From contig KL569513.1 in NCBI GenBank assembly GCA_000715685.1, forward strand, positions 64,785 to 69,784: 5,000 nucleotides of DNA. The letters run 5' to 3'. Below the pieces are notes generated by a model. It saw only the letters and a list, made by a program, of their open reading frames with translations, was not told where the DNA came from and ran no database searches. The position numbers and the translations under genes are program-made. Of this stretch, positions 1-5,000 are shown one piece after another (position 1 is the stretch's first letter; each line of letters starts with the position of its first letter). Source of the stretch: Streptomyces lilacinus (GTDB lineage: Bacteria; Actinomycetota; Actinomycetes; Streptomycetales; Streptomycetaceae).

Positions 1-17
1 ATGTGTATAAGAGACAG
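1..17. other. Residual Tn5 mosaic-end (Nextera) sequencing adapter
   Basis: Bases ATGTGTATAAGAGACAG are identical to the last 17 of the 19 bases of the Tn5 mosaic end used in tagmentation libraries. They are AT-rich and end abruptly at a GC-rich coding frame that reads open from base 18 onward. In the frame of the downstream gene the adapter contributes a stop (TAA at 8-10), so any start called inside it is artificial. This indicates an untrimmed contig end and not a transposon in the organism. Genomic sequence starts at about base 18. Confidence 0.95.
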
Positions 18-1186
18 CCCCCGGCGAGTGCGGCGACCGCCCCCTGGGCAACCGCGCCTACAACCGCTACTACGGCCAGAGCACCACCTACCGCTGGCAG
101 CCCAGCACCAGTTGGCTGCAGCGCCGCGCCGACGGCCGCCTGACCGCCTTCGCCGTCCTCGGCGGCCGGCCCGTGGCCTGGACCCAGGAGGCGCCGGGCG
201 CCGAGCGCTGGTCCGCCCCCGCCGACCTGGGCCGGTGGCCCGCGGACGAGGCCGGCCGCTGCCTGCCCCGCCTCGACGCCGTCCGCGACGCCGACGGCCG
301 CATCCACGTCCTGGCCATGCGCTCCGCCGTCGGCGCCGGCCCCGAGCACCAGCAGCGCGACGTCATGCACCTCGCGCAGACCGCCCCCGACGGCGACTTC
401 GGCACCTGGGCCAACGCCGGCAACCCCTACGGCAACACCCCCAGCGGCGCCAACAAGCGCCGCGGCATGGGCATGCCCGTGGCCGCGGTCACCGGCTCCG
501 GCCGGGTCAAGTTCTTCCTCCGCAACTTCGGCGGCGGCCTGAGCGCCCGGACCACCGACGACAGCGGCTGGGGACCCTGGGAGGACCTGCACGGCGGCAT
601 GCTCGAGGGCTCCGCGGCCGTCACCCTCACCCGCGGCACCGTGGAGCTCTACGCCACCAGCAGCACCGGCATGCTCCGCTGGTACCAGACCGCGCCCGAC
701 GGCCCCTTCGAGCGCGACTACGGCACCCTGCTGGCCCGCCCGTCCGGCCCCGTCACCCTGGTCGAGCAGACCGACGGCGGCCTGCTGATGTTCTCCCGCC
801 AGCCCGGCACCGGCTGGGTCCTCGCCAACCGCCAGGACGGCCCCGGCGGCGTGTGGAACGCCCAGCCCGAGATCGTCGACACCGACCCCGGCTACGGCCC
901 GCTGGCCCACGCCGTCCTCCCCGACGGCGACCTCGCCCTCGTCCAGCGCACGGACGACGGCGGCCTGAGCATCAGCCGCCAGCCCCTGGACGGCCGCCCC
1001 GTGAGCCGCACCTGGACGCCCCTGGGCGGCGGCCCCTTCGTCCACGCCCCCTCGGTGGCGGTGGACGCCGAGGGCCGGTTGGTCGTGGCCGTGCTGGACG
1101 ACGAGGCCCGCCTGCGCACGCTGACGCTGGACGCGTCGGCGGCGGAGTTCAAGGCGCCGGACGACGAGGCCTGGCACGTGGTGTGA
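18..1186 (+). CDS. Predicted secreted beta-propeller (PLL/sialidase-like) protein, 5' end missing
   Basis: The frame is open from the adapter junction (first full codon at 20) to TGA at 1184-1186, giving 388 visible residues. The first internal ATG is at 173, but the frame upstream of it has the same codon bias and protein-like sequence (for example NRAYNRYYGQ), so the true start lies beyond the contig end. Residues from about 37 onward show irregular repeats of 45-50 residues. Each contains a strand pair of the type DGRLxxFAV or DGDLALVQR, then a polar turn, then a tryptophan-containing strand (FGTWANAG, WGPWEDLHGG, GVWNAQPEI, RTWTPLGG). That is the pattern of multi-bladed propellers resembling the PLL-type lectin or sialidase fold, and six or seven blades can be counted. 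I see no catalytic motif. By analogy it could bind carbohydrate at the cell surface; this is inference. The signal peptide and any N-terminal catalytic domain would be in the missing part. It is convergent with the next gene, with a strong hairpin just downstream. Confidence 0.75.
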
Positions 1187-1205
1187 CGCCGAGGCGCGCA
1201 TGACG

Positions 1206-1238
1206 GAGGGCCCTCCCGCGGGATGCGGGAGGGCCCTC
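1206..1238. terminator. Perfect 14-bp hairpin between convergent genes, probable bidirectional terminator
   Basis: Arms GAGGGCCCTCCCGC (1206-1219) and GCGGGAGGGCCCTC (1225-1238) are exact reverse complements around the 5-base loop GGGAT. It lies 19 bases after the stop of the plus-strand propeller gene and 57 bases after the stop of the minus-strand protease-like gene. There is no U-tract on either side, which is common for terminators in high-GC actinomycetes. The position between two converging stops supports termination in both directions. Confidence 0.85.
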
Positions 1239-1280
1239 GTGCGTGGTGACTCCGGTGTTTCGGCGTCTCTGGTGGAACGA

Positions 1281-1301
1281 TTCGTCAGCGCTTCGTCAGC
1301 G
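1281..1301. repeat. Tandem 10-bp direct repeat spanning the stop codon of the protease-like gene
   Basis: TTCGTCAGCG occurs at 1281-1290 and again at 1292-1301, separated by one C (period 11). The second copy contains the stop codon of the minus-strand gene (TCA at 1296-1298 on the plus strand). A 16-bp perfect palindrome, CGAGCCGCGCGGCTCG, adjoins and overlaps it at 1300-1315, within the last codons. It looks like a small slippage duplication at the gene end; no function is evident. Confidence 0.7.
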
Positions 1302-2873
1302 AGCCGCGCGGCTCGGCTCGGAGCTGGCGGGCCACATCGAGCGGCTGTCGGCGAGCGCGCCCTTGCCGTCGCCCGCGTAGAGGTACACGCTGCCCACGGA
1401 GGTCAGGGTCGGCTTCCAGCGGGCGACGAGGTCGGCCTTGCCGTCGCCGTCGAAGTCGCCGGCGTGGACGAACTGCATCGTGTCCCAGCTCTTGTCGCGC
1501 CACAGGGAGCGGGCGTCGTCGAACGAGCCCCGGCCGTTGCCGGCGTAGAGGTGGAGGCCACCGTCCGTGGCGACGGCGGCGATGTCGTCGTGGCCGTCGC
1601 CGTTGAAGTCACCGGTGGCGATCTCGCGCTTGACCCAGGTCTTGTCGCGCCACATCTCGCGCTTCTGCCCGGTCAGGACGCCGTCGGCGCCGGTCGGGTA
1701 CGCGTAGAGCGACTTGTCGCCCCAGATGGTGATCAGGCCGTCGCGCTTCCAGCCGTCGGCGCGGAAGCGGGCGATGTTCGGCATCTTGCCGAAGGAGGCG
1801 TCCGTCCACATCTTCTTGGCGGTGGCGAGCTTGCCGCCCGGCTGGCCGGCGTAGAGGTGGAGCTGGCCGTCGGAGTTGACGGCGGCGATGTCGGTCAGGC
1901 CGTCGCCGTTGAAGTCGCCGCCGATGATCTGGTTCTTGCCGCCCCACGTCTTGTCGTACCAGAGCTCGCGCCCGTACTCGAGGGTCCCGTCCGGGCCCGC
2001 GTAGAAGACGTGCAGGGAGCCGTCCCGGAGCACGGCGGCGAGGTCGGTGCGACCGTCGCCGTTGAAGTCGGCGCTCGCGGTGACGTCGGTGAGCTCGGTG
2101 ATCTTGTGGCTCAGGCGGCGCTGCTGGATCCAGCTGTTGACGTCGTCGACGCGGGTCGCGACGGCGCCCCGGCGGGTCTCCGCCTCGTCGGAGCCCCAGC
2201 AGCCGCCTTCCCAGGAGGCGGTGTTGACGGCGACGAGCTCGACGGCGCCGTTCTTCTCGCGGAAGGCCGGGCCGCCGTGGTCGCCCTTGCAGAGGGCGGC
2301 GTCGGCGGGGGCCGTGCCGGCCATGTCGAAGGCCGTGGCCGAGACGGCGCCCACGCCGAAGGTGGCGGTGTGCAGCAGGTCGGGGGCCCACTCGTCCTTG
2401 GTGCGGCCGTAGCCGGTGACGCGCAGCTCCTCGCCCTGCCGGGGCGCGGCCGTGGCGACGGTGACGGGGGTGACGTTGGTGACGGGCTTGGCGAGGCGAA
2501 CCATGACGAGGTCGCGGTCGCCGCGCGGGGAGAGCTCGACGGCCTCGACCGTGGCGCCGTCCTGGCCCGTGAGGTCGGTGCGGCCGACGGTCACCGTGGT
2601 CTTCTGCTGGGGCCTGCCGCCCGGGATGCGCCGGCCCTGCGCCGGGTCGTCGGCGAAGCAGGCGGCGGCGGTGAGCACCCAGCTCTGGTCGACCAGCGCG
2701 CCGGTGCAGGAGCGCCGGCCGTCGATGTCGATCCGCGCGGAGAAGGCGTACTGGCCGTCCTTGGCGCTGTCGCCGACGACGGCCCCGGCCGGCGCCGCGG
2801 TCAGTACACCGACGACGACGGAACCCGTGGCAAGTCCGGCCGCCCATGCGGCACGTAGGACCCTGCGAGACAT
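1296..2873 (-). CDS. Secreted trypsin-fold pseudoprotease with C-terminal FG-GAP (VCBS) propeller
   Basis: This 525-residue protein starts with a signal peptide (Arg-rich start, hydrophobic core at about 8-27, likely cleavage after PAGA at 31). Mature VVGD resembles the IVGG N-terminus of activated trypsins. Residues 32-250 are an S1 trypsin fold: cysteine pairs C56/C72 and C195/C225, the GYG motif at 154-156, and the triad Asp at D121 in RDLVMVRL. The usual TAAHC reads TAAAC (A71) and the usual GDSGGP reads GDHGGP (H199), so both the His and Ser of the triad are gone. The S1 pocket position (six before H199) is Ala193. Residues 258-514 hold five repeats with Ca-binding loops DFNGDGxxD at 269, 320 and 422 and DFDGDGxxD at 473; the third repeat (about 369-378) has lost the loop. 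Each repeat ends in an LW or MW motif. A ligand-binding or scaffold role outside the cell is more likely than proteolysis. The start has Shine-Dalgarno AAGGAA seven bases upstream. The gene follows the 161-residue secreted protein gene on the same strand, 100 bases away. Confidence 0.9.
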   Translation of the reverse strand: MSRRVLRAAWAAGLATGSVVVGVLTAAPAGAVVGDSAKDGQYAFSARIDIDGRRSCTGALVDQSWVLTAAACFADDPAQGRRIPGGRPQQKTTVTVGRTDLTGQDGATVEAVELSPRGDRDLVMVRLAKPVTNVTPVTVATAAPRQGEELRVTGYGRTKDEWAPDLLHTATFGVGAVSATAFDMAGTAPADAALCKGDHGGPAFREKNGAVELVAVNTASWEGGCWGSDEAETRRGAVATRVDDVNSWIQQRRLSHKITELTDVTASADFNGDGRTDLAAVLRDGSLHVFYAGPDGTLEYGRELWYDKTWGGKNQIIGGDFNGDGLTDIAAVNSDGQLHLYAGQPGGKLATAKKMWTDASFGKMPNIARFRADGWKRDGLITIWGDKSLYAYPTGADGVLTGQKREMWRDKTWVKREIATGDFNGDGHDDIAAVATDGGLHLYAGNGRGSFDDARSLWRDKSWDTMQFVHAGDFDGDGKADLVARWKPTLTSVGSVYLYAGDGKGALADSRSMWPASSEPSRAAR

Positions 2874-2880
2874 TGTTGTA

Positions 2881-2886
2881 TTCCTT
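2881..2886 (-). promoter_or_regulatory. Ribosome binding site of the trypsin-like/FG-GAP gene
   Basis: On the minus strand AAGGAA lies seven bases before the ATG at 2873-2871. The site is well spaced and supports this start, which also places the signal peptide at the exact N-terminus. Confidence 0.75.
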
Positions 2887-2904
2887 ACGACTTTCGGTGA
2901 ACAA

Positions 2905-2929
2905 CCGGCGCCGCGGTGGGCGGCGCCGG
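2905..2929 (-). terminator. 10-bp GC hairpin between the two minus-strand genes, terminator or attenuator
   Basis: CCGGCGCCGC (2905-2914) pairs perfectly with GCGGCGCCGG (2920-2929) around a 5-base loop. In minus-strand transcription it lies 44 bases after the stop of the 161-residue gene and is followed by TTGTTC, a weak U-rich tail. Only 18 bases separate it from the Shine-Dalgarno site of the trypsin-like gene, too few for a separate promoter. It therefore either ends the upstream transcript partially or sits in the leader of the downstream gene. Confidence 0.6.
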
Positions 2930-2973
2930 CCGGGACGACGTCGGCCTGTTACCTCGTGCTGCCGCTTTGGGTG

Positions 2974-3459
2974 CTACTTCTTGGCGACGATCTCCAGCAG
3001 GGAGAACTCGCGCCCCTGCGGGTCGGCGGTCTCGCCGACGGCGGTCCACTTGTTCTTGTCGAGGTCGAAGGACTTCTCCTGATTGTCCGTCGCCATGTTG
3101 ACCTTGACCGCGTAGTCATTGCCCTTGGCGCCGTAGACCTTGGGGAGCTCCAGGCTCAGGTAGCCGGTCTTGCCGGTGACGCGGAAGCAGAATTTCCCCT
3201 GGCCGACCTTGTCGCGCTCCTGCATGCCACGGGCGTAGACCTCGATGAGGCCGGGCCGGCTGTCGCACTTGTCGAGCAGGATGTGGCCGTCGCCGCGCTT
3301 CAGCTTGATGCCGCGCTCCTCGAAGATCTTGTCCGCGTGCGGGTACGCGAAGTCCTCGACGACCGGGGGCGGCGTGTCCGCGACGGCGGCGGCGGTGCCG
3401 GTCAGTGCGGTGGCGGCCGTGACGACGCCGGTGGTCAGCATGCGAGTGAACAGCTTCAT
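2974..3459 (-). CDS. Small secreted protein of unknown function (161 residues)
   Basis: The chosen ATG (3459-3457) begins MKLFTRMLTTGV and a textbook signal peptide: Lys/Arg at 2 and 6, hydrophobic Ala/Thr/Val core at 8-26, likely cleavage after AVA at 27 before DTPPP. The frame continues open upstream to 3672, but that extension would bury the signal peptide about 70 residues in, so it is rejected. AAGGG ten bases upstream or AAGGAA three bases upstream could serve as ribosome binding site. The mature part (about 134 residues) is hydrophilic with two cysteines (C65, C91) that could form one disulfide, and has characteristic stretches IKLKRGDGHILL (51-62), GKTGYLSLELPKVYG (96-110) and WTAVGETADPQGRE (138-151). 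I recall similar small exported proteins or domains in Streptomyces but know no function. The composition suggests a compact beta-rich extracellular domain. The gene is upstream of, and probably partly cotranscribed with, the trypsin-like gene. Confidence 0.85.
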   Translation of the reverse strand: MKLFTRMLTTGVVTAATALTGTAAAVADTPPPVVEDFAYPHADKIFEERGIKLKRGDGHILLDKCDSRPGLIEVYARGMQERDKVGQGKFCFRVTGKTGYLSLELPKVYGAKGNDYAVKVNMATDNQEKSFDLDKNKWTAVGETADPQGREFSLLEIVAKK

Positions 3460-3540
3460 CGGTTCCTTGCCCTTGTGCTCAATGCGCCAACAAAAAGCCA
3501 TGCGTTGCGCGAGTGTGCTGTGCGCGTGTGTTGAAAGAAC

Positions 3541-3562
3541 CGCGTGCGAAAACGCGCACGCG
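3541..3562. repeat. Inverted repeat in the leader of the 161-residue secreted protein gene
   Basis: CGCGTGCG (3541-3548) and CGCACGCG (3555-3562) are perfect complements around a 6-base spacer AAAACG. A second arm, GTGCGCG at 3520-3526, can pair with CGCGCAC at 3553-3559, which overlaps the first stem. The two structures are mutually exclusive. It could be an operator at DNA level or a leader RNA switch; no regulator is identified. Confidence 0.55.
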
Positions 3563-3704
3563 TACCCGTCCGGCAAGGAATCGGGACGGTCGGTCTGGTA
3601 CCCCCCGATGAGTGCCTGGCCTGACGGCGCGAAATGCCCCCCTGCGCTGGACCGGCGAACCATTGATATCACCTGGGCGGGGGTGTCTTGAAGTGGCTGG
3701 GAAG

Positions 3705-3738
3705 GACCGTAACGCCGGTCACGCCGTCGGGACGGCGT
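3705..3738. repeat. Two adjacent inverted repeats in the middle of the divergent region
   Basis: GACCG (3705-3709) and CGGTC (3716-3720) form a 5-bp inverted repeat with a 6-base centre. It is followed directly by ACGCCGTC (3721-3728), GG, GACGGCGT (3731-3738), an 8-bp inverted repeat with a 2-base centre. No gene ends here, so termination is not an obvious purpose. Its place between divergent genes fits an operator for a dimeric regulator, which is inference. Confidence 0.5.
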
Positions 3739-3862
3739 TCAACAACTTCTTTGCAATACGCATGGATTGGCCCATTCCCTTGCGGTGAGGCGCCTGCGGC
3801 CGGTGGTGGCGTGGATTCCGTTTTCTTGTCAGCGAGATGTCAGTGGTTGTGGGTGTGTGAGG

Positions 3863-3903
3863 GAGTTATCAAAAAAATACTCACGTGCCTGTTTCGCTAT
3901 ACG
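3863..3903 (+). promoter_or_regulatory. Candidate promoter region of the ALF-repeat gene
   Basis: An AT-rich tract (TTATCAAAAAAATAC, 3866-3880) precedes CTATACG, in which TATACG (3898-3903) could be a -10 element. No good -35 hexamer lies 16-18 bases upstream of it. A leader of about 70 bases would follow. Farther upstream TGTCAG occurs twice 11 bases apart (3827-3832, 3838-3843), a one-turn spacing seen in some activator sites. The call rests on position and AT content only. Confidence 0.3.
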
Positions 3904-3911
3904 ATCTCGCG

Positions 3912-3939
3912 CATGTCGGCGGCCAACTGCCGCCGCATG
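3912..3939 (+). promoter_or_regulatory. Stable hairpin in the 5' leader of the ALF-repeat gene
   Basis: CATG (3912-3915) and CGGCGGC (3917-3923) pair with GCCGCCG (3929-3935) and CATG (3936-3939), giving 11 pairs with one bulged T (3916) and the 5-base loop CAACT. It ends 38 bases before the start codon, leaving the ribosome binding site free. It could stabilise the mRNA 5' end or act in regulation; no known riboswitch class is recognised. Confidence 0.5.
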
Positions 3940-3969
3940 ACGGGTTCTTAACGGACTCGGCGAGAGTTT

Positions 3970-3975
3970 GAGGGG
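3970..3975 (+). promoter_or_regulatory. Ribosome binding site of the ALF-repeat gene
   Basis: GAGGGG ends two bases before the ATG at 3978; counted from the GAGG core the gap is four bases, slightly short. An in-frame TGA at 3969-3971 overlaps it, so translation cannot begin farther upstream and the ATG at 3978 is the first possible start. Confidence 0.65.
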
Positions 3976-3977
3976 AT

Positions 3978-5000
3978 ATGACCAACAACAGACCGATAGC
4001 GGGCCCGCTGTCCGCGCGCCCCGTACGGAAGAGACTCGCGGGGATCGCCGCGCTCACGCTGGCGGCGACGGTGTTCGGCACCACCGTGGCGCAGGCGGTG
4101 CCCGCGGACCCGGACGGCCCGGGCCTCCCCGCCAATGCGCGGGCGCAGGTCGTCGAGGCGTGGCAGCTGGGGGGCTCGTCCACCAAGGACGCCGCGGAGA
4201 AGGCGCTCGCCGGCTCCGACGGCGACATCGACGCCTTCCTGCGGACCGGCCTGGAGCGGGCCACCGTCGAGGACGAGCGCTTCGCCGTCCTGAAGATGCT
4301 CAGCTCCTCCGGCAAGGGCGTCCGCGACGCCGCCTCGAAGGCGCTGAGCGGCTCGGACGCGGATCTGCACGCCTTCGTGAAGTCCGGGTTCCAGGCGCCG
4401 CTGAGCGACGACCGCCGGGTCGCGGTCCTCACGGCGATGAACAACGGCGAGCGCGGGGTCCGCGCCGCGGGCCAGAAGGCGCTCGACAACGGCTCCGCCA
4501 AGGCGCTGGACGACTTCCTCACCCAGGGCCGGTTCACCGCCCAGGAGGAGGACGACCGCGTCCAGGTCCTGAAGATCATGCAGGCCGGCGGCCCCGAGGT
4601 GAAGAAGCTCGGCGACCGCGCGCTCAACGGCACGGCCCAGGACCGCCGCGAGTTCCTGGAGTCCGGGCAGTACCTGGCCCGCAGCCGGGACCAGGAGAGC
4701 GCCACCGTCGCGCAGCTGGCCCAGGTCGCCGAGCAGGCGGGCAAGCGCGCCAAGGCCGAGACCGACGCGGCCAAGGAGGCCGGCGCGCGGGCCGAGGAGG
4801 CCGCGCAGAAGGCCAAGGAGGCCGCGCAGAAGGCCGCCCAGGAGACCGAGGCCGCCAAGAACGACCTCGACAAGGCCGGGAGGGCCGCCAACCGCGCCGC
4901 CCAGGCCGCCCAGGGCGCCGCCGCCGCAGCGCGGACCGCGATCCAGGCGTCCAACACCGCGATCTCCGCCGCCCGCACGGCCGCGAACGCCGCCCAGGCT
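3978..5000 (+). CDS. Secreted ALF-repeat protein with alanine-rich helical region, 3' end outside window
   Basis: The frame is open from ATG 3978 through the last base, giving 341 residues without a stop. An in-frame TGA at 3969 fixes the start. Residues 1-40 form a long signal peptide: RPVRKR at 14-19, hydrophobic core at 20-38, AQA cleavage site at 38-40. Four ALF-type repeats follow at about 54-91, 99-137, 144-184 and 193-230. Each has a helix with VL or VV, then AxxKAL or DRAL, a Gly/Ser/Asp turn, and FLxxG or FVxxG. The third has a two-residue insertion (DNGSAK). ALF repeats are a Pfam family of unknown function found in large secreted actinobacterial proteins. From about 234 the sequence is Ala/Gln/Lys/Glu-rich with no proline or aromatic residue, a probable long helix or coiled coil with heptads such as EAAQKAK. 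Such architectures can precede a C-terminal effector or processing domain, but that part is not visible and nothing can be claimed about it. It is divergent from the 161-residue gene. Confidence 0.9.
   Translation, partial: MTNNRPIAGPLSARPVRKRLAGIAALTLAATVFGTTVAQAVPADPDGPGLPANARAQVVEAWQLGGSSTKDAAEKALAGSDGDIDAFLRTGLERATVEDERFAVLKMLSSSGKGVRDAASKALSGSDADLHAFVKSGFQAPLSDDRRVAVLTAMNNGERGVRAAGQKALDNGSAKALDDFLTQGRFTAQEEDDRVQVLKIMQAGGPEVKKLGDRALNGTAQDRREFLESGQYLARSRDQESATVAQLAQVAEQAGKRAKAETDAAKEAGARAEEAAQKAKEAAQKAAQETEAAKNDLDKAGRAANRAAQAAQGAAAAARTAIQASNTAISAARTAANAAQA
4797..4838 (+). repeat. Two 21-bp heptad-encoding tandem copies in the alanine-rich region
   Basis: GAGGCCGCGCAGAAGGCC is repeated exactly at 4797-4814 and 4818-4835, so two 21-bp units encode EAAQKAK (274-280) and EAAQKAA (281-287). 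The identity at DNA level, including codon choice, suggests recent duplication of one helical heptad. Confidence 0.8.

Larger units (their letters stand above)
3460..3977. other. 518-bp divergent intergenic region with several inverted repeats
   Basis: This region separates the minus-strand 161-residue gene from the plus-strand ALF-repeat gene and should contain promoters in both directions. It is visibly less GC-rich than the flanking genes in places (runs of A at 3492-3496 and 3871-3877). It holds inverted repeats at 3541-3562, 3705-3720, 3721-3738 and 3912-3939. For the minus strand a weak sigma-70-like pair TTCAAG (3692-3687) and TATCAA (3668-3663), spacer 18, is possible but unproven and would leave a leader of about 200 bases. 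Open frames across this region lack actinomycete codon bias, so I see no convincing gene in it. Confidence 0.7.

Noticed and set aside
1..17. Natural Tn5-like transposon end
   Set aside because: The sequence is the engineered mosaic end at the exact window start, with no transposase or second end; library adapter is the simpler reading.
1..1203. 400-residue plus-strand open frame beginning at the first ATG
   Set aside because: Its start is the adapter. The translation is an Arg/Pro-rich out-of-frame reading of the propeller gene, with G/C excess in the wrong codon positions.
1200..2858. Long plus-strand open frame (552 codons) antisense to the protease-like gene
   Set aside because: It is a typical high-GC antisense shadow: low-complexity Val/Ala/Gly/Asp translation, no signal or motif, and a start inside the terminator region. 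The minus-strand reading has clear domains.
2896..2902. PhoP-box-like GGTGAAC (GTTCACC on the minus strand)
   Set aside because: Only one copy is present; a PHO box needs adjacent direct repeats at 11-base spacing, and this copy lies after the hairpin, too close to the start codon for a promoter.
3460..3672. N-terminal extension of the small secreted protein to an ATG at 3672
   Set aside because: It would bury a clear signal peptide and ribosome binding site in the protein interior, and the extension lacks coding-like codon use.
3688..3951. 87-codon plus-strand open frame in the divergent intergenic region
   Set aside because: It shows no third-position GC bias, no ribosome binding site and a mixed Cys/Trp-containing translation without recognisable pattern; most likely non-coding.
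3881..4978. 365-codon minus-strand open frame over the ALF gene
   Set aside because: It is a Ser/Ala/Arg-rich antisense shadow of the ALF-repeat gene, whose plus-strand frame has a signal peptide, four repeats and a good start.

Overview
The window looks like chromosome of a Streptomyces-type actinomycete. GC content is very high, codons strongly favour G or C at the third position, and all the genes encode secreted proteins of kinds common in streptomycetes (an ALF-repeat protein, a trypsin-like protein fused to FG-GAP repeats, and a predicted beta-propeller). No RNA genes, CRISPR arrays or insertion sequences were seen. The first 17 bases are not genomic: they match the 3' part of the Tn5 mosaic-end (Nextera) sequencing adapter, so this is very probably the raw end of a contig.

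Layout. Bases 18-1186 (+) hold the 3' part of a gene for a predicted secreted beta-propeller (PLL/sialidase-like) protein whose start lies beyond the contig end. A perfect 14-bp hairpin at 1206-1238 separates it from a convergent minus-strand pair. The first of that pair in map order, 1296-2873, is a 525-residue secreted trypsin-fold protein with a C-terminal five-repeat FG-GAP propeller. Its catalytic His and Ser are replaced by Ala and His, so it is probably a pseudoprotease. The second, 2974-3459, lies transcriptionally upstream and encodes a 161-residue secreted protein of unknown function. A 10-bp hairpin lies between the two. A 518-bp divergent intergenic region (3460-3977) carries several inverted repeats and probably the promoters in both directions. 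From 3978 to the window end (+) runs a secreted protein with four ALF repeats followed by an alanine-rich helical region; its C-terminus is outside the window.

How the genes may work together. Three of the four genes have clear signal peptides, and the fourth has lost its N-terminus to the contig break. The region therefore looks like a small cluster of exported proteins built from binding and scaffold modules (two beta-propellers, one inactive protease fold, helical ALF repeats). No recognisable active enzyme is visible. A joint role at the cell surface or in the extracellular space is an inference from proximity only. The most notable feature is the doubly substituted protease domain, which keeps its disulfides, oxyanion glycine, triad Asp and the N-terminal insertion partner Asp but lacks the nucleophile, the general base and the S1 Asp.
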